From: Ophiothrix spiculata
Lineage: Eukaryota; Echinodermata; Ophiuroidea; Amphilepidida; Ophiotrichidae
Assembly (NCBI GenBank): GCA_000969725.1
Contig: JXSR01S033024.1
Reading direction: 5' to 3' (one strand)
DNA length: 31,593 bases
This document shows, in pieces, positions 9,926 to 20,829 of the stretch (positions are counted from its first letter, which is position 1; the number at the start of each line of letters is the position of its first letter). The position numbers and the translations under genes are program-made. The notes beneath the pieces were generated by a model, which saw nothing but the letters and a program-made list of their open reading frames with translations, had not been told where the DNA came from and made no database searches.

Positions 9926-10436
9926 GCTTTTCTATTTTAATTTTTTTCTGTGTGTGACATGTATATTTATATTTATATTCATATTCTTAATCGCTTTCAG
10001 ATCAAATCAACATCCAAGTACCCAAAAGTTCAATTATAACTTTAAAAATGCAATATTTTTCTTTTCATCTATTTTTAATTCTTCTTCTGTTTGAAACAGC
10101 ATTCCATAAGTAAAAAAATATTCTTCAAGGTGAGCCAATTTGACATGGGTTAAAAATTAATAACTTTGTAAAAATATTTCTATTCTATTTTTTATTTAAA
10201 TTAAATACACATTTCATGTAGTCCTTTTAACAATCTGGGAAAAAAATCAACAAGCAAATAAAAAACATCCTCTCGAGATCTCCAGCAAAGTCTAAATGTT
10301 TACAAACACTTATTGATGAGCAAATAAACACTTGTACAATATGAGCTTGAATGTAGACTAGACTTATTCAATGTGACCTGGATGCAGTTCTTAACCGTCA
10401 AAATTTGACATCAAAATGATAGATCAGACAGTCACG
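9926..10436. other. Unassigned AT-rich DNA
   Basis: Nothing supported. Confidence 0.4.
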
Positions 10437-11150
10437 ATGCGACATCCTAGTAAAGCCTGCTTTCAATATCAATGCTTGAAGGGGCACCTGTTGAGGTAAA
10501 GCTTGCTCAATGTGAATATAAGTGGCTTACTTTGAAAGCTGCCTTCTGTCAAAAATAATATTGCAACATTATGGTAAAGCATGCTTCAATTACCATATCA
10601 ATGCTTGTAGAAATTGAGGTTGTTTTTGATCAAAATTAATATAACCTGCTAAATTCTAAAGCTGCCAACAGTTGAATTTAATACTGTGACATTATAATAA
10701 AGCATGCTTTCATTATCAGTGCTTGGTTAAGTTGCAGGGGAAACCTGTAGAGGTTGTGTTTGATCAATGTGAATATTCATTGTAGCTGCAAAAGCTGCCC
10801 TCTGTCAAATTCAATATAGAGTTATAATTATAATAAACGCTGGTAAAGCATGCCTTTAATATCAATGTTTGGAGGGGTAGCTGTTGAAGTTCATGTTTGA
10901 TCAACGTGAATGGAAGAAAACTGCTAACTTCTAAAGCTGCCCTCTGTTTAATTTAACGTTGCAGTGTTATAAGTAAAGCATACTATTATTATCAATGTTT
11001 GAAGGGACATCTTATGAAATAATGCTTAATAAATCAATATTACCAGAAACTGTTAACATCTAAAGCTGCCCTCAGCTGAATTTAATATTGCTACATATTC
11101 ACAAAGCATGTTTGCAATATATTGGGGCATCAGTTGAATTTATTATGCTA
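10437..11150 (+). repeat. Minisatellite of about 130-bp units, 5-6 copies
   Basis: The word 'aaagctgcc' recurs at 10535, 10658, 10791, 10933 and 11062 (spacings 123, 133, 142 and 129). Each unit also has 'taaagcatgctt', 'atcaatg', a 'tttgatcaatgtgaat' variant and 'tttaatattgc'. The copies are strongly diverged, so the array is old. Confidence 0.85.
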
Positions 11151-11266
11151 TATGGATCCTAAAAGGTGTATTAATTTTTTTTTTTGACATTGGATTCTTA
11201 AAGGTGTTGGACAATTTTTGACAAAAGTAACTTTGCCTAGCAGTTGAGAGGTACTACTTAGCTTAA

Positions 11267-11796
11267 AGGGACTGGCCTGGATCCTGTCCGCTGATTTTCT
11301 GACTATATATTTTTTTCACATATATCGATAGTACATGATTATACAAACATATCCTACCAGTAGTTTCCGCTGAATTTGTGTAACAGAGGAAAAAAATGAA
11401 ATTATTTACCAGCTTATTTTTTGTCGCCGGCGACAAAATAGTTGAAAAAGTGTTTCCAGTTTCAAATCTTAAAATGATCTTGTTTCTACACCTGTGATGG
11501 GTAAACAAAATTATTTTTGATAAAATTGTTTCTCTTTTGATATGTGTTAACTTATCTCCAAGAGCTTCATTTGATCTTTTATCTGGTAAATCCATCTGAG
11601 GTACAAATTTAGGATTTAGAAAACACTGGATAGTCACACCGCCATCACATATAGATATATTGCAAATAAATTCGCTGTAAATTTGAGCCATTTCTGTGTA
11701 AATTTTTGTAGTTTTTTGGATTTTACTACACTTTTAAGCTTTATTTAAAGCATTTCCATAAGTATTTAATTCTAAGTGGAATCTTGGCTAGTCCCT
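11267..11796. mobile_element. 530-bp MITE with TTAA target duplication
   Basis: The ends read AGGGACTGGCC and GGCTAGTCCCT, flanked by TTAA (11263-11266 and 11797-11800). TTAA is the target of piggyBac and Kolobok transposases, and either fits. A 142-codon minus-strand frame (11263-11691) fills most of the element and runs through one TIR into the TTAA, which supplies its stop codon. The protein is unrecognised and has no catalytic motif. I regard it as probably non-coding. Confidence 0.85.
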
Positions 11797-11800
11797 TTAA

Positions 11801-12167
11801 TATGAAGTGCCCATACACATTGCTCCAATATAAAGCTCTTGAAACATGGTTTTTGAGTTGTTTTGCACAAACTTTGACAAATCTAATTTGGCAAGAATGG
11901 CTGCCATCTAAATCATTGCTAATTGGGAGTGAGTTATTGTACCTCTGGCTTCAATCAACACTACAGAGACCCTTTGTCATGGATATCTGCATATATATTG
12001 GCAGTAGAACTGATGCAGGTGTACGTAATAACCGAACAAGCATCAAGATTTACACAATTTCAGGTATTGAGCTTGTTTCCAACCAAGTCCAGGGTACAAT
12101 AACTTAACTCCATGTTCAACATTGCAACAAAATGACAAAACGTATGGATTACCACCTTTTAAATTCA
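11801..12167. other. Unassigned DNA with a 107-codon plus frame
   Basis: The frame 11784-12107 begins inside the MITE and has no recognisable domain or splice context, so it is not called as a gene. Confidence 0.4.
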
Positions 12168-12582
12168 TATACTCAAATGAACCTTGGAAGTACAAAGAAA
12201 TCAGCAAATTAACGCTTATAAACCAATATGACCAAACAAGAAAATAAATTTGCTAAATTTGTCCATATTCATATTTTCTACCCAATCTTGCTGAATATTC
12301 AAATGAACTTGTGTTCAATGTTTGATTAATGTGGCAGCAACAAAATTAGTTTTTAAAATTAATACAAAAAAGCATGAACAATTAATGTACAAAATATATT
12401 ATTAAGCAGTGATTTGGTCTTAATCAATCCTAATAATTCATTGTCACATGTAGTATCTTACATGATACAAAAACATCAGTCCACAATGTTGTATACAGAA
12501 AACAAGGGATATGCTATAGATATCATAGCAGAGTGATTTCTTGCTTTGTACTTCCGTACTTCTAGGTTAACAGCAGAGTATA
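12168..12582 (+). mobile_element. TIR element, family shared with 23021-23388 (TSD TA)
   Basis: The ends are TATACTC and GAGTATA. Inverted similarity continues inward with gaps ('aaccttggaagtacaaag' on the left; 'aacctagaagtac' and 'gtacaaag' read inward on the right). The whole body aligns in inverted orientation with 23021-23388, including the shared 'ggtcttaatcaatcctaat'. TA at both outer ends fits a Tc1/mariner-type duplication. Confidence 0.75.
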
Positions 12583-14370
12583 GGTAATTCCTGATAAAGA
12601 TTGAGTTGTATCAATCTAAATCTCTCGATCTTCTCTTTATTCAAATGCAAATGCAAATTTTATTCTATCCTGTAATTATTTTATTCATTGGTACAACTTT
12701 TAAAATTTGCCTCTGCAAAATATACACCGCTCTCAATGCAGATTTATCTTTATATGGTTTCAATTTTTAATAGTATGACACAGATCCATAATACATACAC
12801 ACTTGAACATTGCATTTAGGGGTACCTCTTAGGGTAATGTTTTATACATGCCAGAACCATTGCACTTTACAATGATATTCAGAAAAGAATCAGCACATGT
12901 AGCTTTTGCTCTTATAAATAATTATTTTTTCCTGTTTTAAATTTAACAATATCCTCTTTAGTTGTTTGATTTTCACACCTTGCACACCTTAGGATGTTGT
13001 GGCATTCTGGTATTCAATTCAATTCTCAAATGAGATCGTCCATCTCAAACGAGCTGTAAATGCAGCAAACCTCATTTTGCACTACAGGTAGAAATACATA
13101 TTAAGGTCATAATTTGCCAAAATTTATTTTTGACAGATTCACATTCCTTATGCTTACTTCAAAAATCCTTGCAAAGTTACATTTCAAGAAAATTATCAGA
13201 AATATGAAACACTTCTGTTTCTTTTGAAGACAATCAACAGGAAATATAGAGTTTACTGAACATGTTTATCTCAGTATACATTTTACTCCCTGACAACTTT
13301 GATGACCATAACTTGACTTCTGGAAATTGAGTGAAGTTTCTTGAGGTGTCATATTAATCCTAATAACATGGTTTTTGCAAATATTTTAAGAAGTGAAAAT
13401 GACAAGAGACTGCATTTACAGGTGGTTTGGGATGGACAGTCACAAATAATGTAATGATAGTTTGGAATCACTAAATATCATCAGTTTTACCATTTACAGA
13501 AGTCTGGTCACAACTTAGAAAAATAAATAAACTAAATGCAATGATAATAATTTTTAAGGATTGTCATGAACAATTTTAGGCTTAAAGTTCTAAACATTTG
13601 GTGATAAAGTATACAAATCCTACTTATTTATCATGTTAGTCATGTACTTCAAAAGCCTGTGTTAGCACGGCAATCATAACACTCAAATAACACTCAATAG
13701 CAGATATTATATTTCACTATGATATCATGAGTATTTCACAATATGATGAAGAAAACATTTTACATAAATAGGAAATCCCTTCAAAATAGCCCCACTAAAC
13801 TAACTCTGCGAGTTGAAATTCAGCCTGCATCATCACATATCAGTATGCAGCTGCCTTATGCAGTATGCATGCATGCATGTACAAGAAAACCTCTCAAGTC
13901 TTACAATTCTGAGAACAGATAGACTGCCCTCTTCTTATCAAAAAGTCTTAAATTTCACAGATAAATTATTGCGGTATATCTTCAATTTGCCTGTATGATG
14001 AGTAAGGTTAATAGTATCATATTGCATAATAAAGCTATTGCGAAGATCAGGTGTGTTAAAAAATTATGTATTGGACCTGTGTGGAATGACCTAGTAGAAC
14101 ATTTGCCACTACATAACTGCTAACAAGTCTGATCTGATATTTACCATAGAACATGTTTAAAGTGAAATCAAAAATGATATTCCCACAAAGTTAGAGGCAT
14201 TTAATTTAGATGAGTGCATTGCACATCAACTTATTCTGGAATATGCAATTATTGGGTGGCATGCCTCCTTAAGAGGATTTATTCCCATTACCCAAGTTAA
14301 TAAAGCACAGTGTACATAACTTAAGAAAGCCGAAGTCTTGATCTTTTAAATGTTTAGATAATTCTTTTTT
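12583..14370. other. Unassigned DNA
   Basis: Mostly featureless. It holds two overlapping octamers ATGCAAAT (12645-12658), a possible but unproven plus-strand exon (12993-13087, see findings) and a short (GCAT)n run near 13864-13878. The plus frame 13813-13998 has no recognisable content. Confidence 0.4.
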
Positions 14371-16147
14371 TATTATTATGAATAGAAAATTGTATTTATT
14401 TGATATACTTATATTCAAATGAAATTACAGCCGTGTTCAAATTTCTAATTTGGTGGAAGGATTCGCCTCTATAATTACTGACTGTATAATTGAAACCTCA
14501 ACTTCATTTGCGAATTGTACAGACTATCTATTTATTTGTCTTTATATCATTTTTTTGTTTCAAAGAGAAAGCTCTGCATGTGCATGGATTACTCCCAAAT
14601 TTTTTTTATTTCTCATATGAAACAAAAATCTAGATAATAAACACTGTTATTTCTAAATGAAGAGTGCTAGGACAACAAAAAAATTATCATTTGTTTGTTT
14701 GTTTGCTTCTTTGTGTGTTTGTTTTTAATCCAAAATTAAATATTTTGAAAATAATACCAATAACATAAAGGCACAGATATAGCAAAGTATTTGACATACT
14801 AGTAGTTCTTTCAAATACAATAATTGTAAACTGTATTGCTTAGTTTGTAAATTGGGCACACTTTCCTAGTCCGACAATGCAATAGTCTGACACTGAAAAT
14901 GAAATACGCGGCACTAGTCCGACATGGCGTCAGTCCGACACGGCGCTAGTCAGAAAATGAAATACACGGCGCTAGTTCAAATCTGAAAAACACTGCAATA
15001 GTCCGACACTAGCGCAGTGGATTTTAGATTCAGACAAGCGCAGTGGATTTCTGTTTGATATATACACAATACATTCTTGTCGGAAAAGCGCATTGGTTTT
15101 CAGATTCGGACTAGCGCAGTGTTTTTCAAATTTGGACTAGAGCAGTGTATGTCATTTTAGGAATCGCACAGTGTATTTTCATTTAAAAATTCGGATTAGC
15201 GCAGTGTTGGACTAGCGCAGTGGTTTTCATTTTCGGACCGACGCATTGTATTTTCAGACTAGCGTAGTGGTTTTCATTTTCGGACTGACGCACCTCTAAG
15301 GTATAGGAAAAGTGTGAAGTCAGACTAGCGCAGTGTCGGACTAGCGCATTGTTGGACTAGCGGATGCACCCCTGCAAATTATGGATTTGAAAATTGAAAA
15401 TCCCTCTAACAAATCCTTACTTTTATCAATAGAGTTCTGTACTCTTGATATAACCGCATAATCTAATGCACCACCTGAACACATAAAAAACATCATACAT
15501 ATTCCAATGCCCTCAAAATCCAGACCATATTTGTCCCTCCTTTAAAGCACATGATAATGTCTGGACTGCATAGTGTAACCTGCACTTCATGACTGTATTG
15601 AGAGGCCAGTAAATACTTCAATCTTGACTGCTGCGACTGGCTAGCTAATATGTTAGTATTGAATTTCATGATTAGAACATTAGTCTGGTCGCATATTGTA
15701 TAATTATTTGAGCTTGAACCTGGTTAGTTTTGAGGCCATTTATGTCATATGCAATCCTATTGCTTATTAGTTGGTTTTCTCATAAAACTCACGTTAACCT
15801 ATTTTATGTTTTTGCATTCATATAAAAATGCAACAAGTGAAGCTGTTTTCAATATCTGACTTATGTTGTTTTCACATGATTAAGAGTCGCATGTCTCTAT
15901 GCTAAAAGATATGCCTCAAACATGTATTATACATAGTGCATCAAAACAAACCTTACAACAACTGAAAAGAAAATGATTTGTTTGTTTAATTTGTACCACC
16001 AAATATGTTAGCTGACCCCATATATGAGATCGGAAGGTTCAACTCTTGCTTTTGGACCTCTCTGTATTTCTAAAAATTGAATGAATTATCACACAATCAC
16101 CGTAAACCTACAACATTTCATTTAGCTGCTATCTTGCTCTCCAATTA
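14371..16147 (+). repeat. Segment X, left flank of the R2 array, filled copy
   Basis: Matches 19494-20744 closely from 'tattattatgaatag' to 'tctccaatta', apart from the 522-bp insertion at 14854-15375. Its last ~60 bases already belong to the first R2 unit. It includes a (TTTG)n run near 14690-14715. No coding signal was seen. Confidence 0.92.
14854..15375. mobile_element. 522-bp fold-back element of short subrepeats (TSD AAATT)
   Basis: AAATT flanks it on both sides (14849-14853 and 15376-15380). Copy X' has a single AAATT at 19972-19976, so the boundaries are read from filled and empty sites. The left part is made of 'ctagtccgacactgcg'-like repeats and the right part of the reverse complement ('cgcagtgtcggactag'), so the whole can fold back. 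The termini GGGCACACTTTCC and GGATGCACCCCTGC are loosely inverted. There is no open frame. The 5-bp duplication does not identify a superfamily by itself. Confidence 0.88.
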
Positions 16148-16593
16148 TGAACAAATATTACTTGCTATCAATTGCATATCTTTACACTGTAAAGAAAAGC
16201 CTCTTAGAAACTGGGAGTATCTAAGTATAAGTTGACTGTCTGCTTCACAATCTCAAGGGAGAGATAATGGCCACAAATTCTTTTACATCAGTTCTCTCTG
16301 GAATACACCAAGAGATATTGCGATAAGAGTAGGGACAGAAATAGTGTAAGCTAAACGTGCAATCAAAGTACAAACAAATCATGGATTGACTTCAATGGAT
16401 AACAAAGGTGACTGCTATTACCAGCTCTATCCAAACCTTTTGTGAAAGAGTATAGTTTGATTCATGTCTCTCTCTTACTTTTGTCTGACACTTTGAAAAC
16501 AAATCTAGAAATGCCATTAGTGCAGGAGTACTAAGCATTAAAGGTACATCACACAATTCACGAAAGCAACAATATAATTGCTAATATTAACTA
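16086..16593 (+). repeat. R2 array unit A (5' truncated)
   Basis: Begins within the unit ('ttatcacacaatcac') and runs to 'attaacta'. It carries the perfect palindrome CTTTACACTGTAAAG at 16180-16194, then 'gagagataatggcc'. Confidence 0.9.
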
Positions 16594-17247
16594 AAAAAAG
16601 CAGTTATTATATGAAAAATACTACCTACTTAATCTGCTCAAACTATGCAACAGGTTTTGCAACAGTTTCATGTACAGTGCATATTTTGTACTTATACAAT
16701 GATATGACCACATGTTTAATGGCAAAATCCAGATTTGTCATACAATCACTCCCAACCTACACCATTTCAAGTAAAACTGCAATTTTGCTCTCTGATTATA
16801 AGCCAACACTACTTGCTATCAATCACATATCTTTACACTGTAAAGAAAAGCCTCTAAAAGCTGGGAGTAACTAAGTGTAAGTTGAATGTCTGTTTCACAA
16901 TCTCAAGGGAAAGATAATGGCCACCAATCCTTTTACATCAGTTCTATGTGGGATACGGCAAGAGATATTGTGATAAGAGTAGGGACAGAAATAGCACAAG
17001 CTAAATGTGCAATTAAAGAACAAACAAATCATGGATTGACTTCAATGGAGAACAAAGGTGACTGCTCTTACCAGCTCTATCCGAACCTTTTGTGAAAGAG
17101 TATAGTTTGATTCCCGTCTCTCCCTTACTTTTGTCTGACACTTTGAAAACAAATCTAGACATGTCATTAGTGTAGGAGTACTAAACATTAAAGGTACATC
17201 ACACAATTCACGAAAGCAAAAATATACTTGCTAACATTAACTAACTA
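16594..17247 (+). repeat. R2 array unit B (complete, about 650 bp)
   Basis: Full unit from 'aaaaagcagttatta' to 'attaactaa'. The palindrome lies at 16831-16845. The 98-codon frame (16578-16874) and 69-codon frame (16886-17095) inside it are broken in other units (unit D has a TAA after 'attttgtac'), so they are not taken as genes. Confidence 0.92.
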
Positions 17248-17248
17248 G

Positions 17249-18495
17249 AATACGCGGTTCTCGGGCCGCGCGGTTCTCGACACAGAGTGTCGATCACGAT
17301 GCCTCCGCCTTCCACCTTTGTAATCGGACTAAGTTGAGAATTTGACCTTTCTTTTGACCTTTGACCCAAACCTTTGAAATCGGACAAAGTTAAAAATCTG
17401 ACCTTTCTTTTNNNNNNNNNNNNNNNNNNNNNNNNNNNNNNNNNNNNNNNNNNNNNNNNNNNNNNNNNNNNNNNNNNNNNNNNNNNNNNNNNNNNNNNNN
17501 NNNNNNNNNNNNNNNNNNNNNNNNNNNNNNNNNNNNNNNNNNNNNNNNNNNNNNNNNNNNNNNNNNNNNNNNNNNNNNNNNNNNNNNNNNNNNNNNNNNN
17601 NNNNNNNNNNNNNNNNNNNNNNNNNNNNNNNNNNNNNNNNNNNNNNNNNNNNNNNNNNNNNNNNNNNNNNNNNNNNNNNNNNNNNNNNNNNNNNNNNNNN
17701 NNNNNNNNNNNNNNNNNNNNNNNNNNNNNNNNNNNNNNNNNNNNNNNNNNNNNNNNNNNNNNNNNNNNNNNNNNNNNNNNNNNNNNNNNNNNNNNNNNNN
17801 NNNNNNNNNNNNNNNNNNNNNNNNNNNNNNNNNNNNNNNNNNNNNNNNNNNNNNNNNNNNNNNNNNNNNNNNNNNNNNNNNNNNNNNNNNNNNNNNNNNN
17901 NNNNNNNNNNNNNNNNNNNNNNNNNNNNNNNNNNNNNNNNNNNNNNNNNNNNNNNNNNNNNNNNNNNNNNNNNNNNNNNNNNNNNNNNNNNNNNNNNNNN
18001 NNNNNNNNNNNNNNNNNNNNNNNNNNNNNNNNNNNNNNNNNNNNNNNNNNNNNNNNNNNNNNNNNNNNNNNNNNNNNNNNNNNNNNNNNNNNNNNNNNNN
18101 NNNNNNNNNNNNNNNNNNNNNNNNNNNNNNNNNNNNNNNNNNNNNNNNNNNNNNNNNNNNNNNNNNNNNNNNNNNNNNNNNNNNNNNNNNNNNNNNNNNN
18201 NNNNNNNNNNNNNNNNNNNNNNNNNNNNNNNNNNNNNNNNNNNNNNNNNNNNNNNNNNNNNNNNNNNNNNNNNNNNNNNNNNNNNNNNNNNNNNNNNNNN
18301 NNNNNNNNNNNNNNNNNNNNNNNNNNNNNNNNNNATTTTGCGCCGAAACTTTCAGAGAAAATTACTAGCAACCCTTACCACCAGTCCACCGACTTGCATT
18401 GTTCCACGCCTCACCAGTTCTGAGAAACGAGCCCGGACGGAAGGACGGACGGACGGACGGACAACCAGAAAACATAATGCCTCTCGCGGAGGCAT
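17249..18495. mobile_element. GC-rich insertion containing an assembly gap
   Basis: Lies exactly between R2 units B and C. The left part has 'gcggttctcgggccgcgcgg', a small hairpin (CGACAC/GTGTCG) and 'atgcctccgcc'. It then has about 1.7 copies of a ~60-bp repeat with 'ttgacctttcttttgacc' and 'aatcggac'. The right part has a GGAC run (about 18433-18461), then 'cataatgcctctcgcggagg'. The word 'atgcctccgc' occurs inverted at the two ends. The 349- and 376-codon frames here are artefacts of translating N. Confidence 0.65.
17412..18334. other. Assembly gap (923 N)
   Basis: A run of N. The last readable sequence before it is a tandem ~60-bp repeat, which probably caused the failure to assemble. 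The true length is unknown. Confidence 0.98.
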
Positions 18496-19135
18496 AAAAA
18501 AGCAGTTATTAGATGAAAATACTACCTATTTAATCTGCTCAAACTATGCAACAGGTTTTGCAACAGTTTCATGTACAGTGCGTATTTTGTACTTATACAA
18601 TGATATGACCACAAGTATAATGGCAAAATCCAGACAATCACTCCCAACCCATATCATTTCAATTAAAACTGCAATTATGCTCTTTGATTATACGCCAACA
18701 CTACTTGCTATCAATCACATATCTTTACACTGTAAAGAAAAGCCTCTTAAAGCTGGGAATAACTAAGTATAAGTTGAATGTCTGCTTCACAATCTCAAGG
18801 GAGAGACAATAGCCACAAAATCCTTTTACATCAGCTCTTTCTGGGATAATGCAAGAGATATTGCGATAAGAGTAGGGACAGAAATAGTGCAAGCTAAACG
18901 TGCAATCAAAGTACAAACAAATCATGGATTGACTTCAATGGAGAACAAAGGTGACTGCTCTTACCAGCTCAATCCGAACCTTTTGTGAAAGAGTATAGTT
19001 TGATTAATGTCTCTCTCTTACTTTTGTCTGACACTTTGAAAACAAATCTAGAAATGCCATTAGTGCAGGAGTACTAAGCATTAAAGGTACATCACATAAT
19101 TCACGAAAGCAAAAATATAATTGCTAATATTAACT
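18496..19135 (+). repeat. R2 array unit C (complete)
   Basis: Starts 'aaaaagcagttattagatg' directly after the gap-containing insertion. Palindrome at 18723-18737. A 9-bp segment ('atttgtcat' in unit B) is missing near 18634. Confidence 0.92.
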
Positions 19136-19490
19136 AAAAAAGCAGTTATTAGATGAAAATACTACCTATTTAATCTGCTCAAACTGTGCAACAGGTTTTG
19201 CAACAGTTTCGTGTACAGCGTATATTTTGTACTAATACAATGTCATGACCACATGTTTAATGGCAAAATCCAGATTTGTCATACAATCTCTCCCAACCTA
19301 CACCATTTCAAGTAAAACTGCAATTTTGCTCTCTGATTATAAGCTAACACTACTTGCTATGAATCACCTATCTTTACACTGTAAAGAAAAGCCTCTTGAA
19401 GCTGGGAGTAAGTAAGTTTAAGTTGAATGTTTGCTTCACAATCTCAAGGGAGAGATAATGGCCATAAATCCTTTTACATCAGTTCTATTT
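19136..19490 (+). repeat. R2 array unit D (3' truncated at the X' junction)
   Basis: Runs to 'tttacatcagttctat' and then switches into segment X'. Palindrome at 19372-19386. The first-half frame is stopped by TAA after 'attttgtac'. Confidence 0.92.
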
Positions 19491-19493
19491 TCT

Positions 19494-20744
19494 TATTATT
19501 ATGAATAGAAAATTGTATTTATTTGATATACTTATATTCAAATGAAATTACAGCCGTGTTCAAATTTCTAATTTGGTGGAAGGATTCGCCTCTATAATTA
19601 CTGACTGTATAATTGAAACCTCAACTTCATTTGCGAATTGTACAGACTATCTATTTATTTGTCTTTATATCATTTTTTTGTTTCAAAGAGAAAGCTCTGC
19701 ATGTGCATGGATTACTCCCAAATTTTTTTTATTTCTCATATGAAACAAAAATCTAGATAATAAACACTGTTATTTCTAAATGAAGAGTGCTAGGACAACA
19801 AAAAAATTATCATTTGTTTGTTTGTTTGCTTCTTTGTGTGTTTGTTTTTAATCCAAAATTAAATATTTTGAAAATAATACCAATAACATAAAGGCACAGA
19901 TATAGCAAAGTATTTGACATACTAGTAGTTCTCTAACATACAATAATTGTAAACTGTATTGCTTAGTTTGTAAATTATGGATTAGAAAACTGAAAATCCC
20001 TCTAACATATCCTTATTAATCATTACGGTTCTGTACTCTTGATATAAACCGCATAACCTAATGCACCACCTGAACACATTAAAACATCATACATATTAGA
20101 ATACCCTCAAAATCCAGACCATATTTGTCCCTCGTTCAAAGCACATGATAATGTCTGGACTGCATAGTGTAACCTGCACTTCATGACTGTATTGAGAGGC
20201 CAGTAAATACTTCAATCTTGACTGCTGCGACTGGCTAGCTAATATGTTAGTATTGAATTTCATGATTAGAACATTAGTCTGGTCGCATATTGTATAATTA
20301 TTTGAGCTTGAACCTGGTTAGTTTTGAGGCCATTTATGTCATATGCAATCCTATTGCTTATTAGTTGGTTTTCTCATAAAACTCACGTTAACCTATTTTA
20401 TGTTTTTGCATTCATATAAAAATGCAACAAGTAATGCCATTTTCAACATCTGACTCAATGTTGTTTTCACATGATTAAGAGTTGCTTGTCTCTATGCTAA
20501 AAGATATGCCTCAAACATGTATTATACATATAGTGCATCAACACAAACCTTACAACAACTGAAAAGAAAATGATTTGTTTGTTTAATTTGTACCACCAAA
20601 TATGTTAACTGACCCCATATATGAGATCGGAAGGTTCAACTCTCGCTTTTGGACCTCTCTGTATTTCTAAAAATTGGATGAATTATTACACAATCACCGT
20701 AAACCTGCAACATTTCATTTAGCTGTTATTTTGCTCTCCAATTA
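19494..20744 (+). repeat. Segment X' (empty-site copy of X)
   Basis: Close copy of 14371-16147 without the 522-bp insertion, embedded inside the R2 array. It ends in 'tctccaatta', where it joins a unit start ('attagatgaaaatac') through four shared bases (ATTA, 20741-20744). Confidence 0.92.
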
Positions 20745-20829
20745 GATGAAAATACTACCTATTTAATCTGCTCAAACTGTGCAACAGGTTTTGCAACAGT
20801 TTCATGTACAGTGCATATTTTGTACTTAT
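20741..20829 (+). repeat. R2 array unit F, 5' part
   Basis: Runs from 'attagatgaaaatactacc' to 'ttttgtacttat', where the 965-bp element interrupts it. It continues at 21795. Confidence 0.9.

Noticed and set aside
10437..11150. ~130-bp repeats considered as a CRISPR-like array
   Set aside because: Eukaryotic context. Whole units are similar, with no constant repeat and variable spacer pattern.
11784..12107. 107-codon plus frame
   Set aside because: Starts inside the TTAA MITE, has no recognised domain, and no promoter or splice context.
16030..16060. 'ggttcaactc' as a tRNA B box
   Set aside because: No matching A box and no cloverleaf. The same text recurs in X' as part of the duplicated flank.
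16578..16874. 98-codon frame in R2 unit B and the related frame ending at 18766
   Set aside because: The same stretch is interrupted in other R2 units (unit D has a TAA after 'attttgtac') and differs by indels, as expected for satellite DNA.
16886..17095. 69-codon frame recurring in R2 units (also 22051-22257 and 23605-23814)
   Set aside because: Recurs only because the unit recurs. Copies have shifted starts and replaced segments, with no recognisable domain.
17241..18423. Long open frames of 376 (minus) and 349 (plus) codons
   Set aside because: They consist almost entirely of translated N from the assembly gap. The readable parts are repeat sequence.
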